Positions 24,824 through 33,831 of a stretch of 64,000 nucleotides of DNA are shown here, piece after piece. The position numbers were made by a program, and so were the translations under genes. This DNA comes from Ruminiclostridium cellobioparum subsp. termitidis CT1112. GTDB taxonomy: Bacteria > Bacillota > Clostridia > Acetivibrionales > DSM-1351. Positions within the stretch are counted from its first letter, which is position 1. Every line of letters starts with the position of its first letter. The stretch covers positions 62,001-126,000 of the forward strand of contig NZ_AORV01000072.1 of NCBI RefSeq assembly GCF_000350485.1, read 5' to 3'. The notes under the pieces are model-generated. The model did no database searches, was not told where the DNA came from, and saw only the letters and a program-made list of their open reading frames with translations.

Positions 24824-27475
24824 TTAGTCTTCCACGTATATTTTAAGAGATTTTGTCTCCAATTCGGAGTCGGAAATCCATAGCTTTTTCAACATCATAA
24901 TTTCGTCATGGATTCCTTCCCTGTTATTTCCGTTCACAGCATATTTTCTATTTCCGCTGCCGCTTTTTCTATATAAAATATTTACCCTGCAGCCTTTAAC
25001 TGTTATCTGAAAGTTAAACTCTTCAAAAGGAAGGCCTTTTGCAGGCTGGATCCATACTCCGCCAAATTGGGGTTCAAGCCCAAAAACATATTTGATCAAG
25101 GTCTTAAGAACTACATTTGAACTGCCAGTCTGCCAGTCCTGCATTGATTGGCCGTCAATCTGTTTTTCTGCATTATATCCGTAGGAATTGGGCATTACAA
25201 AGGGTGAACAGGATATCTTTTCATGGGTAAACGGAAGTAATTTAAACAATTGCTGCCATGCCTCCCCCGAGCAGCCTATGCGGAAAAGAGCCATTACTGC
25301 AAAGGCGGATGCATGTATGTAGGCAGCCCCGTTTTCGGCAGTACCGGGAGGAAGCTTTTTGATACGCCCCACCCCCTGGGCATCGGAACCGAAAAATGGG
25401 TCAAAGGTTTTATAACCGTATTTGCTGTCCAATTTATTAAATGCATCCAGTATTGTATCCTTAATGCCCGGATCAAGCTCGTACATTTTACTTAATATCC
25501 AGAAAGCATTTGAGGTTAATCCCACTCTGGATTTACCATCGGGATCATTAAATCCTCCCACAATATATGATCTCTTGTCCCCCCACCCGTGCACTATACG
25601 CTTTTCTCCATTATCCCCAGTGACAATTGCATATTTCTGCAATACATTTTCAAGTGCCCGGAGAGCGGCTTTATAGGAAGTAATTTGTGAGGAATACCTG
25701 CTGGAATCGATTTTATCCAGCATTTCAAGCATCTCCTGCAGATTTTGATATACCTGCAGGGAGGCCATCACGCTTACCCCTGTTCCATATTCCTTTTCCG
25801 GATCACTGCTGACACCCAAACCATCCAGAGCATCATTCCAATCTCCGTACAAGGCTCTGATACAGCCTGTTCCTTCAAAGTCCCTGTTGGACAGCAGGTA
25901 ATTCATTATTTTCAGAAGATGCTCCAATACACTGTCTTGAATACTGCTTTTTTTCACAAGGGACTTTTTCTCATCAACTATTTCATAATATCCGCACTTT
26001 TCATTAAGAAATTCAAAATCATTTGTGAATTTCAGGTAGGTTGTAATGGTGGATATGACCCATACCCCCTGATCAATAAACGGCCTCAGGTCCATTTTGG
26101 GAGCAGTGCCCTCTCTGACTGGAAGTGTATATTGTCTTGGGCATCTGCCGTCAGGGGAAATAAAGCCAAGGGCCTCAAGCATTTTTTCCCTTGCAGCTGC
26201 TGGTTTCCAGAAAATCAAGCCTTCAATTGCCTGGAAAACATCCCGTATCCCTATCAAGGAGCCTTCAAACAGCTGCACATATCCTTTTATCAGAGAACAA
26301 AATTCAACCTGCTTTTTCAGGTGCTCAAAAAAAGTGTTGAAAACAGTATCCTTTACAGGGCCCTCCACTGTTTCTCCAACCCTGCAGCTCAACAGTCCTC
26401 CGTTTTCCTTCTCCTGCATTTCACTTTGTTCAATTTTTGTGTCCAGCTTTTCTCCGGGTATTCTTTTTTCAAGCAGTTCCGCAGCTCCGGTATCATCGCT
26501 GCAATGCTTTAAAAAGTCAAGCGACAGCTCATATCTTACCTGTCCGTGTCTGCCTGTATCAAGATGAAGTATATCCCCTATAATCCCTGTTTCGGTGAAG
26601 GTGCATATATGTCTGGGAGTTCCAAAGCTGCCCGACTTGAGCGCAACAGGAGTATGCAGGCTGCTTCTGCTGCCACCCACATACTGGTAGCGTGAAGTTG
26701 TCTCCTGGTGCCGTGTCAGCCGGCTGTTTTGATCCGGCTGGATATTTCTAAGGACCACACCTATATTGGATACCGACGTAGTTCTGTCCAGATCTTCATT
26801 CACCTTTATTATAAAGCTTCCCAGCCGGTCTTTTTCATAACCATCTTTTTCATATTCATTGCAGTCTTCGATATACCTGATCTCCCGGAACCATTTGTTT
26901 TCGTCATTCTCGTTGATATTGTGCGAAAGAAAGGGGTTGAGATATGCCGATACAAACAGCTGCCTGTTTTGTGCGGTCGAGTTGCGGATAAGTACTGAAA
27001 AAAACATCCTGTTGGCTTCATCCACAAATACCCTGACTGCAAACTTCATATCATCCGTTTCAGTGACATAATAAGTGCAGCTCCTGGTAAAAACCGTATA
27101 TCTCTCAACTTTTTTCCCGGAATTGTTTTCTATGAAAGGTACCGGCAGCAGAGAAATGACCTGATAGTTTTCACTGTCATCCGGAAAACCGGCAAAAAAG
27201 GCTATTTTGGGTTCTTTTCCCTCATTTGCCTTTAAAAACGGAGAAAACAGCCCTTCATTGCAGTGCATATAACCCGAGGTATACGCCCAGAAATTAAAGC
27301 CGCCTTTTCCGTACGGATACCTGCTGTCTCCGTCGTCACGGGGAATACTGATAATATAATCGCCGATTGCATATACATCTCCGGGCATTTTATATTTTTG
27401 GGCATATGAAGAATTGGTTTTCAACTTAAAATATTGTTCGGAAAAGTAATCTATTGTTCCCTGAAATAAATCCAT
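24824..27475 (-). CDS. GH94-family glycoside phosphorylase (substrate uncertain)
   Basis: A cytoplasmic phosphorylase of 883 residues, in the size range of cellobiose-phosphorylase relatives. The N-terminal beta-sandwich (about 1-330) precedes the (alpha/alpha)6 barrel. Family marks are GIRDVFQAIEGLIFWKPAAA, the catalytic Asp in LYGDWNDALDGLG (about residue 547), FIDQGVWVISTITTYLKFTND and NAFWILSKMYELD. GH94 enzymes split beta-glucosides or related sugars with phosphate, giving alpha-sugar-1-phosphate. The phosphohexomutase gene lies directly upstream (15-base gap), consistent with conversion to the 6-phosphate. The sequence is divergent from classical cellobiose phosphorylase, so the acceptor could be an acid or keto sugar. 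Confidence 0.88.
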   Translation of the reverse strand: MDLFQGTIDYFSEQYFKLKTNSSYAQKYKMPGDVYAIGDYIISIPRDDGDSRYPYGKGGFNFWAYTSGYMHCNEGLFSPFLKANEGKEPKIAFFAGFPDDSENYQVISLLPVPFIENNSGKKVERYTVFTRSCTYYVTETDDMKFAVRVFVDEANRMFFSVLIRNSTAQNRQLFVSAYLNPFLSHNINENDENKWFREIRYIEDCNEYEKDGYEKDRLGSFIIKVNEDLDRTTSVSNIGVVLRNIQPDQNSRLTRHQETTSRYQYVGGSRSSLHTPVALKSGSFGTPRHICTFTETGIIGDILHLDTGRHGQVRYELSLDFLKHCSDDTGAAELLEKRIPGEKLDTKIEQSEMQEKENGGLLSCRVGETVEGPVKDTVFNTFFEHLKKQVEFCSLIKGYVQLFEGSLIGIRDVFQAIEGLIFWKPAAAREKMLEALGFISPDGRCPRQYTLPVREGTAPKMDLRPFIDQGVWVISTITTYLKFTNDFEFLNEKCGYYEIVDEKKSLVKKSSIQDSVLEHLLKIMNYLLSNRDFEGTGCIRALYGDWNDALDGLGVSSDPEKEYGTGVSVMASLQVYQNLQEMLEMLDKIDSSRYSSQITSYKAALRALENVLQKYAIVTGDNGEKRIVHGWGDKRSYIVGGFNDPDGKSRVGLTSNAFWILSKMYELDPGIKDTILDAFNKLDSKYGYKTFDPFFGSDAQGVGRIKKLPPGTAENGAAYIHASAFAVMALFRIGCSGEAWQQLFKLLPFTHEKISCSPFVMPNSYGYNAEKQIDGQSMQDWQTGSSNVVLKTLIKYVFGLEPQFGGVWIQPAKGLPFEEFNFQITVKGCRVNILYRKSGSGNRKYAVNGNNREGIHDEIMMLKKLWISDSELETKSLKIYVED

Positions 27476-27490
27476 TTTACCACCGCTTAA

Positions 27491-28903
27491 TTATATATTA
27501 AAAAACTCTTTCATTTTTTCACAGATGATACTTGCCTTCTCTTCACTATCCATCTCTGCAAATACCCTGAGCAGGCTTTCTGTTCCTGAAAAGCGGACAA
27601 TGATCCACCCTCCGTCTTTAAAATATACCTTTACCCCGTCGGAATAACTTACCATTTCAGCTTCATATCCGAAATCCGGCAGCAGTTTGTCTGTAAACAG
27701 GGTTTTCATCAACTCCGTTTTTTTATCCTGGCTGAATCTGAAATCATTTTCCACCATATGAAAATATCCGTATTTTTCGTGTATTTCTTTTAGCAAATCC
27801 GATAAACTTTTCTCGGTAACGCTCAGCATCTCAACCAGCAGACCGGCTGCAAAAATCCCATCCTTGCCTTTTATATGTCCCCGAATGGTCAGTCCCCCGC
27901 TGCTTTCTCCTCCGATCAGGGCATTCCGTGCTTCCATCATGGAGCTTATATGCTTGAAGCCCACAGGAACCTCATAGCATTCTTCACCGAAATCACGGGC
28001 TATCTTATCCAAAAGATGGGTTGTGGCCAGATTTCTTACTGCCCCGCCCTTCCAACCCTTATACTTTAAAAGGTAGTAGTACAGCAGGGCAAGAATGTTA
28101 TTGGGGTGAATGAAATCACCGTTTTTGTCTATAATACCCAGACGGTCGGCATCACCATCTGTGCCTATGCCTATGTCATAGCCTTTTTCCACTACCATAT
28201 CCCTTAAGCGCTGCAGTGTCTGTGTATTGGGTGAAGGCAGTCTGCCGCCGAACAGGGTGTCGTGCCTGTCATTTATAATATCCAGCTCACATCTTGCCGT
28301 TACAAGTACGGCCTGCAAACAGGTTCTTGAAACGCCATACATGGGGTCCAGCAGGATTTTCAGCCTTCTTTTTTTGATTGCCTCGATGTCAAGCATACCT
28401 AGAACCGTATCGATATATGTATTAAAGGGATCTACAATCTGAATCCTGCCGTTGTCGACACCCTGACCGAATTCAATACTCTGTATGTCCTCTTTTATTA
28501 CCCGCGCAATATAGTCTTCAATAACTTTTGTAGTGTCCTCGGTTGCATCTCTGCCACCTCCGGTAAATATCTTGATCCCATTGTAGTCGGCCGGATTATG
28601 GCTGGCTGTGACAGCAGCTCCATATTCGGCTTCTGCCCTGTTTACCGTAAACATTATTAAAGGTGTAGGGGCAATTTCATTTACAAACAGCACCTTTACC
28701 CCATTCCCTGCCAAAACCTCTGCAATCCACCTGGCAGCCTTGTCCGACAGAAATCTCCTGTCATAGCCAACAACAAACCCTTTGTTTTGGCAATTTTGAT
28801 CTTTTATGATATTTGCCATTGCCTGAGAGAGGAGCTGTACATTTTCCCTGGTGAATTCCTCACCGATTAATGCTCTCCAGCCGCCTGTTCCAAATTTGAT
28901 CAT
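27491..28903 (-). CDS. Phosphoglucomutase/phosphomannomutase family protein
   Basis: An alpha-D-phosphohexomutase of 470 residues from the ATG at 28903 (MIKFGTGGWRALIGEEF), chosen because GGAG lies just upstream and the gene before ends at 28923. The catalytic serine is in AAVTASHNPADYNG, the metal loop is GTDGDADRLG, sugar binding GGESSGGL and phosphate binding RFSGTESLLRV. It probably converts the hexose-1-phosphate released by the adjoining GH94 phosphorylase to hexose-6-phosphate. All four active-site loops are intact. Confidence 0.95.
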   Translation of the reverse strand: MIKFGTGGWRALIGEEFTRENVQLLSQAMANIIKDQNCQNKGFVVGYDRRFLSDKAARWIAEVLAGNGVKVLFVNEIAPTPLIMFTVNRAEAEYGAAVTASHNPADYNGIKIFTGGGRDATEDTTKVIEDYIARVIKEDIQSIEFGQGVDNGRIQIVDPFNTYIDTVLGMLDIEAIKKRRLKILLDPMYGVSRTCLQAVLVTARCELDIINDRHDTLFGGRLPSPNTQTLQRLRDMVVEKGYDIGIGTDGDADRLGIIDKNGDFIHPNNILALLYYYLLKYKGWKGGAVRNLATTHLLDKIARDFGEECYEVPVGFKHISSMMEARNALIGGESSGGLTIRGHIKGKDGIFAAGLLVEMLSVTEKSLSDLLKEIHEKYGYFHMVENDFRFSQDKKTELMKTLFTDKLLPDFGYEAEMVSYSDGVKVYFKDGGWIIVRFSGTESLLRVFAEMDSEEKASIICEKMKEFFNI

Positions 28904-28922
28904 AACTCCGTTCCCCTTTTTG

Positions 28923-29702
28923 CTATATAATTTGACTGATGCTTTCCGGTGTTCCAATAAGATATTTTAATGTTTCTGCGTCTCTAAAAAACTGTTGGGG
29001 GCTGTTATCTTTAACAAACTCAAGCATACAATACCTGACTGTATCAATTTTACGTATTACTTCCATATATTTTTTCCATTCACCGGCTATTTCTGCAAGC
29101 TCTGTCCTTTGATTGTTTACCATGCTGAAGATATGGACATTTACAAGCCACGGTGCTATGTCCCTTAACTCTTCCAGCCTTTCAGCCGGGCTTGTTTCCA
29201 TATGTGTCTGCCAATAGCTGCGCAAATTGCTGTGGTTGACTTCCTTTAACAGCCTGCATGCAGATTCGGGTGTATCTGTCAGTGTATCCTCGTGGTACTC
29301 CAGGGCAACCTGTACACCTGACTTTTGAGCAAGTCCGGCAATATTGAACGCATCTTCCGCAACCGCATTCCAATAGGCTTCATCTGCTTCGGCAGATGCC
29401 CTGTTCCCTGCCCAAACCCTGATAACCGGAGCCTTGAGTTGGCCTGCAGTTGCAAGTATCCTGTCAAAACCGGTCTTGTTTTCCCGGCCGCAGCCCAGCC
29501 TGTAGTATGATCCGTAGGAAGACACTTCCAGACCTTCGTCCATGGTCATCTTAAGCACCTCATTTGCCTGTTTGATGTCCCCGGAAGGCACATGTATGTC
29601 CCCGCCCCATTCGATTCCATCCAAACCCGCCTTACCAACCATCTTCACTATCTCAGCAGGTTTCAGCTGCCGAAATGCAACCGATGCCAATCCTGTTTTC
29701 AT
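28923..29702 (-). CDS. Sugar phosphate isomerase/epimerase-like TIM-barrel protein
   Basis: A xylose-isomerase-like (AP_endonuc_2) TIM barrel of 259 residues. Candidate metal ligands and catalytic residues are Glu/His in KSGVQVALEYHEDTLTDT, the SYWQTHMETSP region, LVNVHIF and the C-terminal MLEFVKDN. Family members are isomerases, epimerases, dehydratases and, in recently described pathways, lyases acting on 3-keto-glycosides. Here it stands between a hydroxyacid dehydrogenase and the hexomutase in the oligosaccharide operon, so it probably acts on an oxidised or rearranged monosaccharide. Its exact reaction cannot be read from the sequence. Confidence 0.85.
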   Translation of the reverse strand: MKTGLASVAFRQLKPAEIVKMVGKAGLDGIEWGGDIHVPSGDIKQANEVLKMTMDEGLEVSSYGSYYRLGCGRENKTGFDRILATAGQLKAPVIRVWAGNRASAEADEAYWNAVAEDAFNIAGLAQKSGVQVALEYHEDTLTDTPESACRLLKEVNHSNLRSYWQTHMETSPAERLEELRDIAPWLVNVHIFSMVNNQRTELAEIAGEWKKYMEVIRKIDTVRYCMLEFVKDNSPQQFFRDAETLKYLIGTPESISQII

Positions 29703-29712
29703 ATGAATCCCC

Positions 29713-30726
29713 CTATATTTGCTGTTCCTTCTCCCTGGTCATCATTTTATACCTTTCAAAGGTAATTTCATGCTCCAGAGGAATATTCTGAATCAGCCGT
29801 TTTATTTCCTCTATAACGGTATAGGTCATCTGTTCCTTTACAGGTGCTCCTGCCACATGAGGAAACAGTATGACATTCTCCAGCCGCCTTAAGGGACTGT
29901 TCACATCCAGAGGTTCATTATTGTAGACATCCAGTACTGCCCTGATCCTTCCGTTCTCCAGTTCCTTTACAAGTGCAGCTTCATCAACGATCTGTCCTCT
30001 TGCGGTATTGACAAATAGAGTGCCGTTTCTTATGAGCTTTAATTTTTCTTCAGTAATTAAATTTTTTGTCTCCTGTGTCAGTGAAGCATGTATTGAAATG
30101 ATATTTCCCCAGGACAGCACCTCATCAAGGGGACAGAGCTCCACATTTGAATAACCCGCCAGGCTGTCCCTTGAAATATACGGATCAAACAGCTTTATCC
30201 GCACATCAAAGGGTTTAAGAAAATCCAGGAGATACCTGCCTATGGTTCCCAACCCTATCAGACCTATCCTTTCGCCTATAAGTGTCCGGTTTTCCACAAC
30301 ACGTCTGGACCATTCCACTCCGTTTTTCATATCCCTGTCGTATTCCGTGACAAGCCTCAGGGCTGAAAGCATGTATGTCAGAACGCCTTCGGCTACATAC
30401 CTGGCCATTAATCTGTTGGCACTGCATACTTTTATGCCCTTTTCAAAGACCATGTCGGTGGCAACATCTGCAACACTTCCCGCCGCATGTGCAAGCATTT
30501 TCAACCTGCCGGCATTTTTCAGAACTGCTCCCGTAAAGGAAGGGCATGCCCAATGGGTTATACATACATCAATATCCCTTATGCGCTCGCAGAGTTCCTT
30601 TTCTGTAAACGGTCTGTTTTCTTCATTAAGTATGACGTTTCCCAATTTTTTAATTTCATGGATAACTTCATCCGGAAAATAAATATCTCTTTCACTGCCT
30701 TTTTGCATGGTGATTAAAATGTTCAT
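29713..30726 (-). CDS. D-isomer-specific 2-hydroxyacid dehydrogenase
   Basis: An NAD(P)-dependent dehydrogenase of 337 residues from the ATG at 30726 (MNILITMQKG), with GGGGAG seven bases upstream. The Rossmann motif is GLIGLGTIGRYLLDF; catalytic Arg, Glu and His lie in VNTARGQ, VYNNEPLD and FPHVAGAP. It has an extended N-terminal substrate domain but no ACT domain, so it is not a serine-pathway enzyme. Its position between the GH2-like and isomerase genes points to oxidation or reduction of a sugar acid or keto-acid from the imported substrate. Confidence 0.9.
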   Translation of the reverse strand: MNILITMQKGSERDIYFPDEVIHEIKKLGNVILNEENRPFTEKELCERIRDIDVCITHWACPSFTGAVLKNAGRLKMLAHAAGSVADVATDMVFEKGIKVCSANRLMARYVAEGVLTYMLSALRLVTEYDRDMKNGVEWSRRVVENRTLIGERIGLIGLGTIGRYLLDFLKPFDVRIKLFDPYISRDSLAGYSNVELCPLDEVLSWGNIISIHASLTQETKNLITEEKLKLIRNGTLFVNTARGQIVDEAALVKELENGRIRAVLDVYNNEPLDVNSPLRRLENVILFPHVAGAPVKEQMTYTVIEEIKRLIQNIPLEHEITFERYKMMTREKEQQI

Positions 30727-30742
30727 GGAATCACTCCCCAAC

Positions 30743-32449
30743 TCATAATTTGCCGGACCATTTTTTAAAGGTCTCCTGCAAGCGGTAATAAGCCAGTTTG
30801 GGTCTTCTGAAATAGTCCGTCACACCTTTGTGGTTTATTCCCATAGGCCTGAAGCGGGCATAATTACCGCTCTCAAGTACCCACGGACTGACTCTGAAGT
30901 CGTTGAAGGTCCAGACAATCTGTCCCACAATATAATCCTTTGATATATACATGTCGGTCAGATCGTCAAGATAGTCCGCCTGTGACTCCTCGGACCACTT
31001 GGTTTTGGCAGCATATGAGTGGAAGCCGAACATTCCTTCCCAGCCTCCCGAAGTTATAAGCACCGGCTTATCAGGATACCTTGCTGCAATAGTATCCATA
31101 AGCCTGCTCCCTTCCTCGACAGACTGGCTTATATACCATCCCAGCCAATAGTTGACTCCTATAATGTCAAAAAACTCATAAGTTCTGTCCTCGGTGGGAA
31201 TGTCCGAGGCGTGTACGGTAAATCTTGTAGAATCCAGTTCCTTTGCAAGCTTTATGTATTTCGGTACAAAATCTACAGCCGAATCCTCATAGGTTTTACA
31301 CTCGATAAACAGGCTCCAGAACATTATGCAGGTCTCATTTTTATAGTACTTTATGGTTTCCTTCAATTGATTTACGGCCAGTTCCATCAGTTCAGGATTT
31401 GAAAACTGCTCCTTCCTGAAATTTACATTAGGTACTTCGGCTATTACCAGCATTCCCATCTCACTTGCAATTCCGTACTCCCTGATATGGTGTGGATAAT
31501 GGCACAGCCTTAAAAAGTTGGCATTGCCCTGTTTGCACATCTCATAATCTTTTCTGAGGATATCGGGTGAAAAGGTCCTGCCCATAAGCGGATAGTCCTC
31601 ATGCTTTGAGTATCCCCTGAGAAAGACAGGTTTGCCGTTCAGCTGTACTTTTCTGTCCTTGATTGAAAACTCACGGACACCTATTCTGTGTTTCCATATA
31701 TCCGCTATTTCGCCGTCCTTCTTTTTCAATATCAGCTCAAAATCATACAAATACGGGTCCTCCGGAGACCATAGCTTTACATCGGGTATAAAAAGCTTCA
31801 GCAGTTCACCGTTGGTCAGGATATTGTGGGAAGAAACAAGTATGGGCTCTGCACCTTCCTTTTCCGATATTTTTATTTCCAAAGCAGCTCCCCGATCAGC
31901 AGAATAATTTCCTATATCAAGTTTGACTCCTATTTCGCCGCTGAGCTTTGTTGTTATTGTGACATCGTCCAGCCAGGTATCACCTGTGCCAACCAGTGAT
32001 ACCTCCCTGTATATTCCCCCGTAATTGAACCAATCCACGCCTTTGGGAGGTGAGGTCATATTGTCGATGGTACTGTCAACGCGTACCGCAATAAGATTTT
32101 CCCCGTTAACATTCAGATAATCCGTCACATCCAGTTCAAAGGGTGTGGAACCGCCTGTATGCCGGCCTGCTTTCCGCCCGTTGAGCCAAACCTCGCATCT
32201 GTAATTTACTCCCTGGAAAAATAACACCTGCCTTTTCCATTCAGGGTTCACCCGGTAATAAAAAGTCTTGTAGTACCAGGCTGTTCCGTCATAATAGAGC
32301 AATTCCTCCCTGAGCTCGTTCCAGCAGGAAGGTACCCAGATATTTTCGGTATTGTCTGGTACGTGATCAAACCATTTGTTTTCCATTCCTTCGTTGTCTT
32401 TATCGGTAATAAACTTCCAGTATGAGTCAAATGAAATATTCCCCAGCAT
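30743..32449 (-). CDS. GH2 beta-glucuronidase-like protein lacking the nucleophile
   Basis: A GH2-fold protein of 568 residues: sugar-binding jelly roll (1-165), Ig-like domain (165-255) and TIM barrel (255-568). Overall layout follows bacterial beta-glucuronidase, with no signal peptide. Two catalytic positions are changed. The Asn-Glu of the acid/base motif reads Ile382-Glu383 (WSLFIECKT). The nucleophile, Glu in the usual ITEYG, reads Ser467 (VLITSGGWEGMFG). Flanking residues (FHS, KWSEE, WTFNDF) align well, so this is a true substitution, not a frameshift. Loss of hydrolase activity or a different mechanism is inferred. Neighbours are a LarA-like enzyme and a dehydrogenase. Confidence 0.88.
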   Translation of the reverse strand: MLGNISFDSYWKFITDKDNEGMENKWFDHVPDNTENIWVPSCWNELREELLYYDGTAWYYKTFYYRVNPEWKRQVLFFQGVNYRCEVWLNGRKAGRHTGGSTPFELDVTDYLNVNGENLIAVRVDSTIDNMTSPPKGVDWFNYGGIYREVSLVGTGDTWLDDVTITTKLSGEIGVKLDIGNYSADRGAALEIKISEKEGAEPILVSSHNILTNGELLKLFIPDVKLWSPEDPYLYDFELILKKKDGEIADIWKHRIGVREFSIKDRKVQLNGKPVFLRGYSKHEDYPLMGRTFSPDILRKDYEMCKQGNANFLRLCHYPHHIREYGIASEMGMLVIAEVPNVNFRKEQFSNPELMELAVNQLKETIKYYKNETCIMFWSLFIECKTYEDSAVDFVPKYIKLAKELDSTRFTVHASDIPTEDRTYEFFDIIGVNYWLGWYISQSVEEGSRLMDTIAARYPDKPVLITSGGWEGMFGFHSYAAKTKWSEESQADYLDDLTDMYISKDYIVGQIVWTFNDFRVSPWVLESGNYARFRPMGINHKGVTDYFRRPKLAYYRLQETFKKWSGKL

Positions 32450-32474
32450 CTTACCACCCTTTCAACAAATTGTA

Positions 32475-33755
32475 TTATTTAAAAAATCTGCCTGTTTCAG
32501 CCCATAATCCAAGGGCCGGATTACTTATGTAGAAAATCTCCTCACCGTCCTCCAGGATATTAAAGCCCTCTATAAGGCGGTCAGGACGGTATTTATCACA
32601 TGCTTCACTTAAAGGCATGTATTTATAATTGACCTGCTCGATTTCTTCCTTTGAAAGTTTTTCACAGGCATATACTATATGATACCTGTCATCCGAGGAC
32701 CCATGGATCAAATGGGCTGCAACCGACAAATTGTTTTTTAAATCCTCACATTCCCGGCATAATTCCAGTATGCGTTCTCTTCCCGCATATCCGTATTTCC
32801 TGATGACGCGGTCGTTTTCATGGTATTCACCGAATTTTCGTACTCCCGGTGCTATTATTATTAACTCCCCACCGTCGGCCATGGCCATTTTCGTCCTATA
32901 AACAGCCTTATTCCCCAGCCAGGTGCTTTTAAATTCCTTTTCCTCCAGATACACAACCACTTTTTTCAGAGGTCTGTCAACAAAGCTGATATTCAGCTCC
33001 TGACTTAAAGCAACTGCTTCCTCAAAAATGCTTCTGCCCCGTCCTATGAACACCCCGTGCATCACCGTCCGTTCCTCCTCCTGGGAGGTCACTGTCAGAA
33101 CGTATAAAAGAGGGATATTCTTCAGGTATTTATTTTCGGCATAGTCAAAGACCTTTCGTACCGGCGAGTAATCTCTTCCCATGATTTTTTCCATTCCATA
33201 AAATGCCCCAAGCATGTGGGTCTGATTGATCATGCTCTTTCCTCCGCAGCCCACAAATATGTTTTTGCTGTAATTGGCCATTCCCGCTACTTCATGGGGA
33301 ACCACCTGTCCCACCGAAATTATAAGGTCATAACTTTTGTCAAGCAGGCGTTTATTCAGCTCAACATCTATAGAGTTGTCCACCAGCCCTTCCGAAATCT
33401 CCCTGACAAATTCACGGGGAACTTCACCGATTTTTTTGACATCTGTCTTCCAGTTATGATTTATAATGCAGTCCCCCGGAACGGAATCACCGAACATAGC
33501 GGCACATTCCTGACGACTCATGGGTTCATGGGTACCCAGAGCAGGCATAATATCAACCTGGCAGCTATCTTTCAGCAATGCGTAATACATAGCTGTTATT
33601 TTTCCCGCACCCGAATGGGATCTTGTAAAATCGGGCGGTATTATCAGTACCTTTTTATAGCTGCTGCAATTTCCAAGAGATTCTTTTATTGCTAAAAATA
33701 GTTCATTATCAGTTATCCCCGTCACTTCCGATTCCTTCAAAATAATTTCCTTCAC
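32475..33755 (-). CDS. LarA/DUF2088-family nickel-pincer racemase or epimerase homologue
   Basis: A protein of 426 residues of the lactate-racemase superfamily, starting at GTG (33755) after GGGGTGA. The N-terminal DFTRSHSGAG, then ALGTHEPM, VGQVVPHEVAGMA and FVGCGGKSMINQTHMLGA, contain the His and Lys positions that in LarA hold the nickel-pincer nucleotide and do acid-base chemistry. The superfamily includes racemases of short hydroxyacids and epimerases of sugar acids. Cofactor synthesis genes larBCE are not in the window. In this operon a sugar-acid or 2-hydroxy-acid epimerase fits best. Substrate is unknown. Confidence 0.85.
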   Translation of the reverse strand: MKEIILKESEVTGITDNELFLAIKESLGNCSSYKKVLIIPPDFTRSHSGAGKITAMYYALLKDSCQVDIMPALGTHEPMSRQECAAMFGDSVPGDCIINHNWKTDVKKIGEVPREFVREISEGLVDNSIDVELNKRLLDKSYDLIISVGQVVPHEVAGMANYSKNIFVGCGGKSMINQTHMLGAFYGMEKIMGRDYSPVRKVFDYAENKYLKNIPLLYVLTVTSQEEERTVMHGVFIGRGRSIFEEAVALSQELNISFVDRPLKKVVVYLEEKEFKSTWLGNKAVYRTKMAMADGGELIIIAPGVRKFGEYHENDRVIRKYGYAGRERILELCRECEDLKNNLSVAAHLIHGSSDDRYHIVYACEKLSKEEIEQVNYKYMPLSEACDKYRPDRLIEGFNILEDGEEIFYISNPALGLWAETGRFFK

Positions 33756-33776
33756 AAACTCACCCCATCAATTATC

Positions 33777-33813
33777 ACTCAGGGAGATGCGGTTAAACCG
33801 GATCTCCCTGAGT
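33777..33813. other. Long intercistronic hairpin after the binding-protein gene
   Basis: ACTCAGGGAGAT (33777-33788) pairs with ATCTCCCTGAGT (33802-33813), and the interior CGGTTAAACCG pairs again, making an almost perfect 37-base palindrome. It lies 18 bases after the binding-protein stop and 21 before the LarA-like start. No T tract follows, so it probably stabilises the upstream message or partly terminates, giving excess binding protein. Confidence 0.75.
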
Positions 33814-33831
33814 AACATACTGAATATATTC

